Source: Enterococcus sp. 4G2_DIV0659
GTDB taxonomy: Bacteria > Bacillota > Bacilli > Lactobacillales > Enterococcaceae
Length of the DNA: 64,000 nt
NCBI RefSeq assembly: GCF_002140715.2
Contig: NZ_NGLE02000001.1
Span: 724,001-788,000 of the forward strand
Reading direction: 5' to 3'
Of this stretch, positions 26,512 to 36,971 are shown in pieces. Each line of letters begins with the position of its first letter. Positions within the stretch are counted from its first letter, which is position 1. Made by a program: the position numbers and the translations under genes. The notes under the pieces are model-generated. The model ran no database searches. It was not told the origin of the DNA and was given only the letters and a program-made list of their open reading frames with translations.

Positions 26512-28776
26512 ATGATCTGTCAAAATTGCCAGCAAAATCAAGCAACAATCCATTTATACGCAAATGTTAATGGTCAAAGAAAACAATTAGATTATTGCCA
26601 AAGTTGCTATCAAAAATTAAAAACACAAGCAAATGATACTCAACCAACAATGTCACAACAAGATCCATTTGGTTTTGGAAGTTTAGATGATTTATACCGC
26701 TCTTTATCTCGTCAAATGCAAGAACAACAAGGAAATCCTAATGGTCAAATACCGCCTACACAATTTGGAGACGGTAATGGCTTCAATGGCGGACAACCGC
26801 CAAGAGGCAATGCTGGACAAGGAAATGGTTTACTAGGTGAGTACGGAATCAACATTACTCAAGCTGCTCGAAATGGCGACATTGATCCTGTTGTCGGACG
26901 TGATGAAGAAATCAAACGAGTTATCGAAATCCTAAATCGCCGAACAAAAAATAACCCTGTCTTAATAGGTGAACCTGGTGTAGGTAAAACTGCCGTTGTT
27001 GAAGGACTGGCTCAAAAAATCGTTGATGGCGATGTTCCACAAAAATTATTAGATAAAGAAGTTATACGTTTAGATGTTGTTTCACTCGTTCAAGGAACGG
27101 GTATTCGAGGTCAGTTTGAAGAACGGATGCAAAAATTGATTGAAGAAATCAAACAAGCCGAAAATGTGATTCTCTTCATAGATGAAGTTCATGAGATCGT
27201 CGGTGCTGGTTCAGCAGGTGACGGAAATATGGATGCCGGCAATATTTTGAAACCAGCTCTAGCTCGTGGCGAATTGCAAATGGTTGGTGCCACAACCTTA
27301 AATGAGTACCGTATTATCGAAAAAGATGCAGCCCTAGAAAGACGGATGCAGCCTGTCCGTGTGGATGAACCAACCGTAGATGAAACAATTGCCATACTCA
27401 AAGGCTTGCAAAAACGTTACGAGGACTATCATCATGTAAAATACACGGATGAAGCAATTAAAGCAGCAGCAACTTTGTCTAATCGTTACATTCAAGACCG
27501 CTTCTTACCTGATAAAGCGATTGATTTATTAGACGAGTCTGGCTCTAAGATGAACTTAACAATTCAAATCGTTGATCCAAAAACGATTGAAAAGAAATTA
27601 GCCGATGCTGAGCAACAAAAACAACAAGCTTCTGCAGAAGAAGACTTCGAAAAAGCTGCTTATTACCGCGACCAAATCAATAAACTACAAGCAATGAAAG
27701 AAAAACAAATTAGCGATGAAGAAACACCTGTGATCGATGAGCAAAATATCGAAGCAATTGTCGAACAAAAAACTGGTATTCCAGTCGGTGATTTAAAAGA
27801 AAAAGAACAGACACAATTGAAAAATTTGGCTGTTGACCTAAAAGCACATGTTGTAGGACAAGATAATGCTGTTGATAAAGTATCAAAAGCGATTCGCCGT
27901 AACCGTGTAGGTTTAGGCAAACAAAATCGTCCAATCGGCTCCTTCTTATTTGTGGGACCAACTGGTGTAGGTAAAACTGAATTAGCTAAACAATTAGCTT
28001 ATGAATTATTTGGTTCACAAGACTCTATGATTCGTTTTGATATGAGTGAATATATGGAAAAACACAGTGTGTCTAAATTGATTGGTTCACCTCCTGGCTA
28101 TGTTGGGTACGATGAAGCTGGACAACTAACAGAAAAAGTACGTCGTAACCCTTATAGTTTGATTTTATTGGATGAAATTGAAAAAGCACATCCAGATGTA
28201 CTGCATATGTTCTTGCAGATTCTAGATGATGGGCGTTTAACGGATGCCCAAGGTCGCACCGTAAGCTTTAAAGATACGATCATTATTATGACAAGTAATG
28301 CAGGAACTAGTAATGTCGAAGCAAATGTCGGTTTCGGAGCCGCTCGTGATGGGGTTACTAAATCTGTTTTAGGTCAATTGAACAATTTCTTTACACCTGA
28401 ATTCTTGAACCGTTTTGACGGAATCGTCGAATTTAAAGCATTAAGTAAAGAAAACTTGATGAATATCGTTAGTTTAATGCTAGATGAAGTGAATAATTTA
28501 TTGGCACATCAAAAACTCCATATTGATGTCCCAACTGAGGTTAAAGAAAAACTAGTTGATTTAGGCTACGATCCTGCAATGGGTGCACGTCCACTCCGCC
28601 GAACAATCCAAGAACAAATTGAAGACGGAATCGCAGAGTATTACTTAGATCATCCTGAAGAGCATCAATTGGTTGCTAAACTAGACGCAGATGGTAAAAT
28701 TATTGTCACTGGAGAAATCCATACATTACCTAATGAAATTAGTACTGAAAGTACTGAAAATACTGAAACAGAATAA
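26512..28776 (+). CDS. clpE: ClpE-type AAA+ ATPase, Clp protease/chaperone subunit
   Basis: I use the ATG at 26512, which gives 754 residues starting [10 protein letters not shown]; a 15-residue longer frame from a TTG breaks the family N-terminus. The N-terminal zinc finger (CQNC near residue 3, CQSC near 32) is diagnostic of ClpE. Two AAA+ modules follow: Walker A GEPGVGKT near 164 and GPTGVGKT near 483, and Walker [10 protein letters not shown] near 222. A UVR-like linker lies near 375-415. The start follows a CtsR operator. ClpE unfolds stress-damaged proteins, probably for ClpP. Confidence 0.96.
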   Translation: MICQNCQQNQATIHLYANVNGQRKQLDYCQSCYQKLKTQANDTQPTMSQQDPFGFGSLDDLYRSLSRQMQEQQGNPNGQIPPTQFGDGNGFNGGQPPRGNAGQGNGLLGEYGINITQAARNGDIDPVVGRDEEIKRVIEILNRRTKNNPVLIGEPGVGKTAVVEGLAQKIVDGDVPQKLLDKEVIRLDVVSLVQGTGIRGQFEERMQKLIEEIKQAENVILFIDEVHEIVGAGSAGDGNMDAGNILKPALARGELQMVGATTLNEYRIIEKDAALERRMQPVRVDEPTVDETIAILKGLQKRYEDYHHVKYTDEAIKAAATLSNRYIQDRFLPDKAIDLLDESGSKMNLTIQIVDPKTIEKKLADAEQQKQQASAEEDFEKAAYYRDQINKLQAMKEKQISDEETPVIDEQNIEAIVEQKTGIPVGDLKEKEQTQLKNLAVDLKAHVVGQDNAVDKVSKAIRRNRVGLGKQNRPIGSFLFVGPTGVGKTELAKQLAYELFGSQDSMIRFDMSEYMEKHSVSKLIGSPPGYVGYDEAGQLTEKVRRNPYSLILLDEIEKAHPDVLHMFLQILDDGRLTDAQGRTVSFKDTIIIMTSNAGTSNVEANVGFGAARDGVTKSVLGQLNNFFTPEFLNRFDGIVEFKALSKENLMNIVSLMLDEVNNLLAHQKLHIDVPTEVKEKLVDLGYDPAMGARPLRRTIQEQIEDGIAEYYLDHPEEHQLVAKLDADGKIIVTGEIHTLPNEISTESTENTETE

Positions 28777-28863
28777 CTAAATAAGTACTGTTCACCCTCC
28801 ACTTATTTCCGAAGCGGAGCGTTGTAGTTGCTTTCGCTTCCACCCTTTATTCGGTTTTCATTT

Positions 28864-28898
28864 GGCTGGGATATAACTCGTAGAGTTATGTCCCAGCC
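28864..28898 (+). terminator. Terminator of clpE
   Basis: GGCTGGGATATAACTC and GAGTTATGTCCCAGCC form a 16-bp stem with a GTA loop, followed by ATTTTT. Confidence 0.9.
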
Positions 28899-29067
28899 AT
28901 TTTTAGTATTTTTGAAGACAAATTTCTTTTTATTTATGCTAAAAAAAATTATAATTATAATGAATCAACTTTATAGACATGTAAAAAAAAGATTATTCTA
29001 GTTCTTATAGATCTGTGAATACTCTGCTTTTTTATTATCAAAAAAACAAAATATTGAGGTGAGAAAA

Positions 29068-29382
29068 ATGAAATTAGCCAATGTAACCAATAGCTATAAG
29101 CAACTGGTGAATAAACAACTGGAAAATACTGATGCTTATTTTGTAAAAGTGTATTCTGCCGGAAATACGACCGTTATTTACACCGAAGCTTCCCAACATG
29201 CAGAGATAGTAATCGTCAATAAAAAACGTGCCCTTCGCAAAACAGAAATTAATGAAATCCTTGCTTACTTTTTAAAACGCTTACCAAAAGATCGATGTGA
29301 TCGTGAAAACATTTCTATTATTTCATTAAAAGACATTACTGAAATCTCTTTACCGTTAACTAAGAGTGCCATTGAAAAATAA
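29068..29382 (+). CDS. DUF1827 family protein
   Basis: The ATG at 29068 has TTGAGGTG six bases upstream; a GTG three codons earlier overlaps that site and is unlikely. The 104-residue soluble protein matches DUF1827, a small Lactobacillales family usually found near clpE. It shows SAGNTTVIYTEASQHAEIVIVNKKR in its centre (quoted in part). Function is not known to me. Confidence 0.75.
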   Translation: MKLANVTNSYKQLVNKQLENTDAYFVKVYSAGNTTVIYTEASQHAEIVIVNKKRALRKTEINEILAYFLKRLPKDRCDRENISIISLKDITEISLPLTKSAIEK

Positions 29383-29390
29383 AAAAGAAA

Positions 29391-29443
29391 AAGGGTACGA
29401 AACATTATGAGGCAATTGCCTTCTTAAGGAGTTTCGCACCCTT
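29391..29443 (+). terminator. Terminator after the DUF1827 gene
   Basis: AAGGGTACGAAAC and GTTTCGCACCCTT form a stem with one mismatch, enclosing a GGCAATTGCC palindrome. A T-rich tract follows. Confidence 0.75.
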
Positions 29444-29513
29444 GCTTTTCGTTTTTTATTCATTCTACATTAAAAAGCATAAATAAAATAATTCTATTTT
29501 GTTAGATTTTCTT

Positions 29514-30668
29514 CTATTTATTTTTTTTACTTAAAAAAAGTGATAAAAATCCTGTTCCCAAAAGAATCGCAGCTGAGACATAATATGGGAAAAAGTGGTT
29601 AATATCAAACATATATCCTGCCGCCATCGGTCCCAAGATATTACCAAAACTTGTAAATGTTGAATTTAATCCATTTATCGTTCCTTGTTGGTCTCCAGCA
29701 TGTTTAGATAAATATGTTGTTACTGCTGGTCTAAATAAATCAAAAGCTAAGAATACGATAAAAGTGGAAAAAACCACAACAAGGTTGTTATTTGTAAATG
29801 CAATTATTGCTATAAATATTGAACTTGCAAAGAAAGTTAATTGAATCAGCCCTAGTTCACTCATCTTTTGCACAATTGCATCAAAGAAAAATAATTGACA
29901 AATAAGTGCTAAAATCCCACTAACCGTTATAACCATCGCAATTTCACCTGTTGTAAAACCAAAATTAATCGTTGCCATAATACTATAGATTGATTCAAAT
30001 GCTTGTAAACCAAATGAAGAAATCAAAATGATTACGAACAATGAAGTGAATACTGGGTTTTTCAAAATATCCATAAATGAACCTTTTTTCGCTTCAACGG
30101 CTGCTTGAATCCGTTTCTCTGGCTCTTTCAATACTGTTAACGTCAATATAAATCCGATAAATGCCAAAATTGCTGCACCATAAAAAGGAGCACGAATTCC
30201 CAAGTAAGCGATAAAGCCACCCACACCAGGTCCAATAATAAATCCACCACTAATAGCTGCTGAAACCAATCCCATTGCTTTGGGACGTTCTGCAATAGTT
30301 GTCATATCGGCTACAAACGCTGTAACAGATGGCATAATTAATGCAGCAGCAATTCCTCCCAGACCTCTGGAAATATAAAAACCACTTTTCGCCTGTGCTA
30401 ATCCAAATAATAACTCAGAAATTGAGAATATAAGCATCCCCGTTGCAATCATTTTTTTACGTCCAAGTTTATCTGATAATACCCCGGCAATTGGTGAAAT
30501 AATTAATTGTGTTATAGCAAAAATTGAAATCATCATACCCATTGTTGCGCCAGAAAAATGCATTTCTTCTTTTAGCTGCGGAATAACAGGGATAACTAAA
30601 CCCACACCCAGAAACACTAAAAACAAATTAGAAATTGCCAAATACATCATACTTTTTTTACTCTTCAC
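29514..30668 (-). CDS. MFS drug efflux pump, NorA/EmeA-like
   Basis: This 12-segment transporter is about 384 residues from a GTG at 30668, preceded by GGGGG; the upstream GTG at 30683 has no ribosome binding site. The DHA1 signature is present: GVLSDKLGRKK near residue 60, the motif C-like GFIIGPGVGGFIAYLG near 143. It resembles NorA and enterococcal EmeA, proton-driven pumps for dyes and fluoroquinolones. Substrates cannot be read from sequence. It is convergent with the DUF1827 gene and appears monocistronic. Confidence 0.85.
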   Translation of the reverse strand: MKSKKSMMYLAISNLFLVFLGVGLVIPVIPQLKEEMHFSGATMGMMISIFAITQLIISPIAGVLSDKLGRKKMIATGMLIFSISELLFGLAQAKSGFYISRGLGGIAAALIMPSVTAFVADMTTIAERPKAMGLVSAAISGGFIIGPGVGGFIAYLGIRAPFYGAAILAFIGFILTLTVLKEPEKRIQAAVEAKKGSFMDILKNPVFTSLFVIILISSFGLQAFESIYSIMATINFGFTTGEIAMVITVSGILALICQLFFFDAIVQKMSELGLIQLTFFASSIFIAIIAFTNNNLVVVFSTFIVFLAFDLFRPAVTTYLSKHAGDQQGTINGLNSTFTSFGNILGPMAAGYMFDINHFFPYYVSAAILLGTGFLSLFLSKKNK

Positions 30669-30848
30669 GACTTCATCCCCCACTAATGTTCATTTTATAC
30701 CACTTGCTGAAATTTTTCATGCTTGTTTACTTACTTTTTCAATAAGAATTTGCTCATATTTTTTCTCTAAAGTCTTCTATCTCAACGAAAAATAGATGTA
30801 CCAATTTCTCTTATAAATCAATTACTTATTATAAAATAACGTAAAAAT

Positions 30849-30881
30849 TGACTATTGAAAGAATTGTTCTCTCAATAGTCA
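30849..30881 (-). terminator. Terminator of the ECF S-component gene
   Basis: TGACTATTGA and TCAATAGTCA form a perfect 10-bp stem, followed on the minus strand by ATTTTTAC. Confidence 0.75.
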
Positions 30882-30909
30882 GCTACTTACCTATTTTCAT
30901 TAAGACAAT

Positions 30910-31422
30910 TTAATTCAACTCTTCTTTCCGAAGTTGGCTAATAATTGGTAACCGAAAAAGAATAAATAATGTCACACAATAAACTGGAAATTGAATTAGT
31001 TGTTGAATAAACCTAGTACTCATAAGTACGTCCCAAGAAGTACCATACAACATATTCAGCCATAAGCTATTCAAAAACAAATTTAACCCAAACGTGACAA
31101 AAAAATTAGTTAACAACAATTTTTTTACTGTTATCTGCCCAGAATAAGCATAACCAAAAACAAGTCCTGTTAGAAAAGCAGTGAGGATAAATCCAGGGAA
31201 AAATGGAAATTTAGGAAATAAAATCATTCCTAAAAAATACCCTACAGCACTTATCAACGCTACCTCAAAAGGTCTAAAAAATCTAGCAGAAATTGCTGTC
31301 ACTATAAAAGCAAAAGAAATTTTTAGGGTTAAAAACTGAATGGACAACAAGCTACCTAAAACTATTTGCAATGCGATAAAAAGACCTCCACGAGCTACTA
31401 AGCGAACTTTGTCTTTGGTCAT
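30910..31422 (-). CDS. folT: ECF transporter S component, folate (FolT)-like
   Basis: The 170-residue protein has about six membrane segments and the S-component start pattern (ARGGLFIALQIVLGSLLSIQ). The segment SFAFIVTAISARFFRPFEVALISAVGYFLG resembles FolT proteins (quoted in part). S components bind vitamins and share the EcfAA'T energy module encoded elsewhere. No recognisable tetrahydrofolate riboswitch lies upstream, so substrate assignment is tentative. An AAAGGAG site precedes the ATG. Confidence 0.75.
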   Translation of the reverse strand: MTKDKVRLVARGGLFIALQIVLGSLLSIQFLTLKISFAFIVTAISARFFRPFEVALISAVGYFLGMILFPKFPFFPGFILTAFLTGLVFGYAYSGQITVKKLLLTNFFVTFGLNLFLNSLWLNMLYGTSWDVLMSTRFIQQLIQFPVYCVTLFILFRLPIISQLRKEELN

Positions 31423-31788
31423 ATGGTTTCTCCTTTAACGTTTTAATACCTACATTTATAACACAAAAAAGAAACGACGTCTAATAGAGATTAAATCGCT
31501 TTTTCCTCTTGTTTTTACCCATTAAATTATATATTTTTTATTCTTTTTTCCGCCTATTTTAAATTGCTTTATTTTATCCGCCTTTTAATCCATTTAAATT
31601 TGCCAGTTATTTCATTTTAACTACATGCAGGATCCATCACACTTGTCCCTTTAGAAAAACACCTCCGTCGATTTCATTTTACATGAATCCACAGGGGTGT
31701 TTTATTCGCTTCTTATTTTGTAACAGACGTCCTTCGTAATAAGAATTAGCTGATGCGCTGCGTTAAAATGTTAATCTCAACGTATTTT
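31423..31788. other. 366-bp intergenic region between prfC and the ECF gene
   Basis: It holds the prfC terminator and, on the minus strand upstream of the ECF gene, two GGCGGA direct repeats 28 bp apart (TCCGCC at 31549-31554 and 31577-31582). No gene is visible. Confidence 0.5.
31656..31703 (-). terminator. Terminator of prfC
   Basis: AAAACACC and GGTGTTTT enclose an inner stem (GATTTCAT with ATGAATCC), and Ts follow on the minus strand. Confidence 0.75.
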
Positions 31789-33366
31789 TTACATCAAACT
31801 CTTCAATTCTACATCCGGATACTTATCTGCAAACCAACGCATCGCAAATTGATTTTCAAACAAGAATAATGGTTGGTCAAAGCGATCTCTTGCTAAAATA
31901 TTTCGACTTGAACTCATTCGTTCATCTAGATCAGCTGGATCAATCCAACGAGCGATTTTTGAGCCCATCGGTGTCATAACCACTTCAGCGTTATATTCGT
32001 TCAGCATACGATGTTGGAAAACTTCAAATTGCAATTGCCCTACCGCGCCAATAATATATTCCTCTGTAAGGTACGTTTTATACAGCTGAATTGCCCCTTC
32101 TTGAACAAGTTGATAAATTCCTTTATGAAAAGATTTTTGCTTCATCACATTTTTAGCACTAACTTTCATAAATAACTCTGGCGTAAATGAAGGCAGCTCT
32201 TCATATTTTACTTTCAACTTTCCTTCAAATAATGTATCGCCAATTTGGTAATTCCCTGTATCATAAATCCCAATAATATCTCCTGCAACAGCTTCTTCCA
32301 CATTTTCACGTGAATCAGCCATAAATTGAGTTACATTGCTCAATTTAATTTTCTTACCAGTTCTCCCTAAGGTCACATCCATGCCACGTTCAAAGGTTCC
32401 TGAACAAATACGAACAAAAGCAATTCGATCTCGGTGGGCAGGATTCATATTCGCTTGGATTTTAAAAACAAATCCAGAAAATTCTTCTTCATAAGGGCTG
32501 ACCTCTTGACCATCTTCTGTTTTATGCCCATATGGTGATGGTGCAAATTGTAAAAAGGTCTCTAACATCGTTTGTACACCAAAATTCGTTAACGCTGAAC
32601 CAAAGAACACTGGGGTTTGATCTCCACGAGCAATCTTCTCAGTATCAAATGCATCACCAGCTTCTACTAACAATTCTACTTCTTCTAATACTTGCTGATA
32701 GACACTTTCTTTATGCAACGGTAAGTCACTAGGTATATCTCCATCAACTAATGGAATAAATCGCTCACCATTATTGTTTTCTGGTCGATAGATTTCCACA
32801 CGTTGGTTGTAAATATCGTATAAACCTTCCAACCCTTTTCCCATACCAATCGGCCAATTCATTGGATAAGATTCAATGTCCAGTAGTTCTTCTAATTCTT
32901 CAAGCAACTCTAGCGGCTCACGTCCATCTCTATCAAGTTTATTGATAAAGGTAAAAATCGGAATTCCTCGTCTTTTGACCACTTGAAATAATTTCTTTGT
33001 CTGAGCTTCGATCCCTTTTGCACTGTCAATGACCATCACTGCACTATCTACGGCCATCAATGTCCGATAAGTATCTTCTGAAAAATCTTCATGTCCTGGT
33101 GTATCTAAAATATTTACGCGTTTATCATCGTAATCAAATTGCATCACGGAACTTGTAACAGAGATTCCTCTTTGCTTTTCAATTTCCATCCAGTCAGATT
33201 TTGCAAAATTACCTGTTTTTTTCCCTTTAACGGTTCCGGCTTGACGGATTGCTCCACCAAATAATAAAAGCTGTTCAGTAATTGTCGTTTTACCAGCATC
33301 CGGATGGGAAATAATTGCAAACGTTCTGCGGCTGTCTACCTGTTCTTTTAAGTGTGGATTATTCAT
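31789..33366 (-). CDS. prfC: Peptide chain release factor 3
   Basis: The 525-residue GTPase has all G motifs: [16 protein letters not shown] near residue 19, the switch region [28 protein letters not shown] near 92 and NKLDR near 147. The C-terminal part has the RF3-type [13 protein letters not shown]3 removes RF1/RF2 from the ribosome after termination. An AGGAG site precedes the ATG. It appears monocistronic. Confidence 0.96.
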   Translation of the reverse strand: MNNPHLKEQVDSRRTFAIISHPDAGKTTITEQLLLFGGAIRQAGTVKGKKTGNFAKSDWMEIEKQRGISVTSSVMQFDYDDKRVNILDTPGHEDFSEDTYRTLMAVDSAVMVIDSAKGIEAQTKKLFQVVKRRGIPIFTFINKLDRDGREPLELLEELEELLDIESYPMNWPIGMGKGLEGLYDIYNQRVEIYRPENNNGERFIPLVDGDIPSDLPLHKESVYQQVLEEVELLVEAGDAFDTEKIARGDQTPVFFGSALTNFGVQTMLETFLQFAPSPYGHKTEDGQEVSPYEEEFSGFVFKIQANMNPAHRDRIAFVRICSGTFERGMDVTLGRTGKKIKLSNVTQFMADSRENVEEAVAGDIIGIYDTGNYQIGDTLFEGKLKVKYEELPSFTPELFMKVSAKNVMKQKSFHKGIYQLVQEGAIQLYKTYLTEEYIIGAVGQLQFEVFQHRMLNEYNAEVVMTPMGSKIARWIDPADLDERMSSSRNILARDRFDQPLFLFENQFAMRWFADKYPDVELKSLM

Positions 33367-33875
33367 TTATTACTCCTATCTATTCGTAGTCTTCTCTTGA
33401 GAAAATGTTAATTATTTTAACGATCTATTTTAAAGGATTGTTCACATTGGAAAATTCTCCCTATTTCTTTTATTATTTAACTAGTGTAGTATATCATGGA
33501 ATTGCCCTTTGTTTCAAAGTCTTTCGTTCATTTTTCAGAAAAAAAGAGACAAAAACAAAATTTGGATAATTTTGTTTTTGTCTCTTAAATTGGGGAAGAT
33601 AGTTTCATTGCTAAAACCTAGCATTTCACTAAAAAAAGTTTTACACTTAACTTACCTAAGTATAAAGTTAGCTACACAATTGTGCAAATCAACACAAAAA
33701 ATGATCGGAACTATTTGTTTGATTTAAATTTAGTTATTTTAAAAGAACAAACTACTATCATATAAACATCTAAAATAAGAGTATTGTTATATATTTATCG
33801 GAAGATAGCTAAAATAACCAAATTACGTTTACATTTTTTATATTATTGATAATTTTTATTCAAAGGAGACAAAAA
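33367..33875. other. 509-bp divergent region between prfC and the Mga-like gene
   Basis: It contains the strong minus-strand terminator at 33545-33585, with no gene to account for it. The AT-rich remainder should contain the promoters of prfC and the Mga-like gene. Open frames here lack ribosome binding sites. Confidence 0.5.
33545..33585 (-). terminator. Orphan minus-strand terminator upstream of prfC
   Basis: AGAGACAAAAACAAAA pairs perfectly with TTTTGTTTTTGTCTCT (16 bp), and seven Ts follow on the minus strand only. No protein gene on that strand ends here, so it may close an unannotated small RNA. Confidence 0.7.
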
Positions 33876-35354
33876 ATGATTGAAAAACTAATGTTAGAAG
33901 ATACTGCGCGACGTAAATTGACTCTGTTTAAGTTATTAACTAAACTATCTGAATCCCATCACAGTATCAAGTTTTTTGAAACAAGAACTGATTATTCCTA
34001 TAGTCGTGTTGTCTATCTCTTAGATTTAATCCAACAAGATCTTACAAAAATAATCGGTAAAAAAGTGGAGTTAATCCAAGTTGATGGTGTTCATTACAAG
34101 CCAACGATTTCCTATGATATGTATTACCAATACCTAATTCGTCAAAGTATACCTTGTCAATTATTAGTATCCATTGTTTACTCACCAGAAGATGATTTAG
34201 ATGCCTTTTGCGAAAAAAATTTTCATAGTCGGACAACTGTTGTACGAAAATCCAAACCACTCAGTGACTATCTAAAAACATTTGCTATTAAAATGAACAC
34301 ATCCCAATTAAAATTATATGGTGATGAGCGTGTTATCCGAATGACTCTATATGCCTTAATTTGGCTAGCAACTCACGGAGCAAAATTACCACAAATCAAA
34401 AATCCTTCGATGGACTATAAAGAAATTATTGACATCGTCAGCCCTTATTTTCCAGATAGCTATAGTTACGCTGCTAACAAACAAATTACACTGTTTTTAG
34501 ATATCGTTTATCTAAGAGCCAAAACAGGTTACCAACTTACAGAAAAAACAGATATTGATCCTTATATTCCTGCTCATACTGGTTATTCAAACTCTTTCTT
34601 CAAAAGCATTATTCAAGAGAATAAAATCCTGGAAGCCGAGACACAATTTGCAGCTTTTTTATTAATCAGTGCGCCTAATTTTTTCAGAAACAATGACTAT
34701 CGCCTCTCTTTATTAAAAATCTATTTGGAAAGTCACGTTAATCCAGCAACTAAAATCCTTGAAGAAGTTTGTACCGTATTTAGTGATGAATTTATGCCTG
34801 ATCGTTTTTTATGGGAGAATGAACCTATACTTTTTGGCAATGTTGCAAATATTATTTTTACTGCAGCTATCATTCAAAAACCGTTTCCATCATTATTCCA
34901 CTTAATCAATCATTCTTTATATGCTAAAAACGAATATTATTATCAACTTTTTAAACGGTTCAAAACGCTCTTTCAAAAAATTTCTAAAAGAAAAAATTGT
35001 GGTTGGCTTAAAGATTCTATCCATCCTTTATCAGATATGTTGGCATCACTATTGGTACCCATTTATGCTTCTTTTCAAGAGAATAACGTGCTACGAGTTG
35101 CTTTGATTGCTGAATCTAACTACTTACTCGTTCAACCTCTAGCACAATTTATCGAGCAACTCCCATTTGTGCAATTAATAGCCTATGAACATGATAATTT
35201 TTCTTCGTTTGATTTCATTGTTGCCACTTCAGCTTACTTAATTCCAGAAGAAAGTCCTTTGCCTTCATTTATTTTTCGCTTTTCGGCTGATAATGACGAG
35301 CAATACATTGATCTTTATCAAGCAATAAAAAAAATTCACAATCAAAAGGAATAA
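33876..35354 (+). CDS. Mga-like helix-turn-helix transcriptional regulator
   Basis: From the ATG at 33876, preceded by AAAGGAG, the protein is 492 residues. The N-terminal part has two HTH-type segments (RRKLTLFKLLTKLSESHHSIKFF, quoted in part, and a second near residues 40-70), the layout of Mga/PRD regulators. The long middle is helical. The last 100 residues resemble a degenerate EIIB-like domain. No conserved PRD histidines stand out. Mga-like proteins control surface and carbohydrate genes in streptococci and enterococci. No target gene is adjacent. Confidence 0.75.
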   Translation: MIEKLMLEDTARRKLTLFKLLTKLSESHHSIKFFETRTDYSYSRVVYLLDLIQQDLTKIIGKKVELIQVDGVHYKPTISYDMYYQYLIRQSIPCQLLVSIVYSPEDDLDAFCEKNFHSRTTVVRKSKPLSDYLKTFAIKMNTSQLKLYGDERVIRMTLYALIWLATHGAKLPQIKNPSMDYKEIIDIVSPYFPDSYSYAANKQITLFLDIVYLRAKTGYQLTEKTDIDPYIPAHTGYSNSFFKSIIQENKILEAETQFAAFLLISAPNFFRNNDYRLSLLKIYLESHVNPATKILEEVCTVFSDEFMPDRFLWENEPILFGNVANIIFTAAIIQKPFPSLFHLINHSLYAKNEYYYQLFKRFKTLFQKISKRKNCGWLKDSIHPLSDMLASLLVPIYASFQENNVLRVALIAESNYLLVQPLAQFIEQLPFVQLIAYEHDNFSSFDFIVATSAYLIPEESPLPSFIFRFSADNDEQYIDLYQAIKKIHNQKE

Positions 35355-35361
35355 ATCAAAA

Positions 35362-35403
35362 AAACTGGAGCTTACTTTGAACGTTTCAAAGATACTCCAG
35401 TTT
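35362..35403. terminator. Bidirectional terminator between convergent genes
   Basis: AAACTGGAG and CTCCAGTTT form the outer stem, TTTGAA and TTCAAA the inner one, with T-rich flanks on both strands. Confidence 0.85.
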
Positions 35404-35429
35404 CTTTCTATATTCTTTGTTTTTAAACC

Positions 35430-36815
35430 TTACCTTCTAGGTTCATCATCTTCCAGCTCTTTACGAAAGAAACGACGATTTTCTTCTGGTTCTTCATCTA
35501 CGATTTCTTCATCATGAAATACAACTTTTAAAGCCAATACTCTAGTTCCTTCCATTTCTTCTGAAGTCAATGTGATGTTGCCAATATCAAATGATAGTTT
35601 CTCTCCCTCATCAGGAATTGTCCCTAATGCGGTAATCAGATAACCAGCCATCGTATCAACATCACTCATATGCAAATCTGTGCCAAACGCTTCGTTAAAT
35701 TCATCAATCAACATTCTACCTTGGATCAAGTATTCATGATCACTAATCTTAGCATATAAATTTTCCACTTCGTCTGTTTCATCGTCAATTTCACCAACGA
35801 TTTCTTCTAGTAAATCTTCCAATGTTGCTAGACCAACGACACCACCATATTCATCTAACAAAATAGCCATTTGGTTTTGCGTTCTTTTCAATTCATAGAG
35901 TAAATCATCAATAAAAATAGTTTCTGGGACAAATAATGGTTCTTGAATAATATTTTTTAACTCGATATTATCAAAACCTAATTTATGCGCTGCTTTTAGT
36001 AAATTTTTAGTGTGTAAGACACCCACGATTTTGTCTTTGTCTTCATTATAGACAGGAATCCTTGAAAAGTTTTCTGATAAAATCGAAGTAATATTTTCTT
36101 CTATATCATCTTCAATGTTAATCATAAAAGCATCTGTACGCGGAACCATTACTTCACGCGCTACTTTTGTGTCCAACGAAAAAACACCTTGAAGCATTTC
36201 TAGTTCATCATTATCTAAAACACCTTCTGATTCTAACATGTAACGCATTTCATCACGTGTCATTTTTGAATCAGCGTCATCAAACTTCATAGGTGTAAGT
36301 TTTGAAAGTAAATCTGTCGAAGCTGATAGCAACCACACAAACGGTCGAGCAATCACTCCTAATATACGCACAAATCCAGAGGTCGCTTGAGCTACTTCTT
36401 CCGATTTATTCATTGCAATTCGTTTCGGATATAATTCACCAAAAACGATGGAAACATAGGTTAACATAGCTAAAATAATAATATTCGCTATACTTTTTGC
36501 AGCAGTTCCGCCGCCAAGTACAGGCGCTAGTCTTGCTGACAAGGTATCAGCCAAAGAAGCTCCAGATAAAATGTTCACTAATGTAATACCTACTTGAATC
36601 GTTGATAAAAAGCTAGTAGGATCTTGCAAAATTTTTAATAACTTCTTCGCTTTGGCGTCTCCTTCTTCTGCTTTTTGTTCGACACGATTCTTATTGACTG
36701 AAACAACGGCTATTTCCGCAGCAGCAAGAAACGCATTGATCAAAGTTAATACGATCAATAATAAAATTTGCGCGATAAGCGACTGACTCTCGGGGTCAGC
36801 ATTCATAATGTGCAC
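35430..36815 (-). CDS. CNNM/CBS/CorC-HlyC domain membrane protein
   Basis: The 461-residue protein has the full hemolysin C/CorC layout: a CNNM membrane domain (residues about 10-195), two CBS domains (about 215-335; [32 protein letters not shown]) and a C-terminal CorC_HlyC domain (about 350-440). Relatives export Mg2+ or affect divalent-cation resistance. The C-terminus is very acidic with an arginine end. The GTG start at 36815 and an ATG three codons on are both possible given the GAGGAG site. Confidence 0.9.
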   Translation of the reverse strand: MHIMNADPESQSLIAQILLLIVLTLINAFLAAAEIAVVSVNKNRVEQKAEEGDAKAKKLLKILQDPTSFLSTIQVGITLVNILSGASLADTLSARLAPVLGGGTAAKSIANIIILAMLTYVSIVFGELYPKRIAMNKSEEVAQATSGFVRILGVIARPFVWLLSASTDLLSKLTPMKFDDADSKMTRDEMRYMLESEGVLDNDELEMLQGVFSLDTKVAREVMVPRTDAFMINIEDDIEENITSILSENFSRIPVYNEDKDKIVGVLHTKNLLKAAHKLGFDNIELKNIIQEPLFVPETIFIDDLLYELKRTQNQMAILLDEYGGVVGLATLEDLLEEIVGEIDDETDEVENLYAKISDHEYLIQGRMLIDEFNEAFGTDLHMSDVDTMAGYLITALGTIPDEGEKLSFDIGNITLTSEEMEGTRVLALKVVFHDEEIVDEEPEENRRFFRKELEDDEPRR

Positions 36816-36903
36816 TCTCTCCTCTTAAAATATTCAGAAAACGTAATATTCCGTTTTCCAATTTCATTTAGTAACAAACTGTTTACTAAGTAATCTGATA
36901 AAA

Positions 36904-36930
36904 AACGTGACCACAGCAAGTAGTCACGTT
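36904..36930 (-). terminator. Terminator of the AI-2E family gene
   Basis: AACGTGAC and GTCACGTT form an 8-bp stem with a Ts run on the minus strand. Confidence 0.85.
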
Positions 36931-36971
36931 AAAATACTATCACAAATAGCAATCAATTTCAATATTCGTTA

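Noticed and set aside
31423..31788. Tetrahydrofolate riboswitch before the ECF S-component gene
   Set aside because: None of the conserved riboswitch core sequences is visible; only two GGCGGA repeats are present.
33509..33727. 72-codon plus-strand frame upstream of the Mga-like gene
   Set aside because: It runs through the perfect terminator hairpin and has no ribosome binding site.
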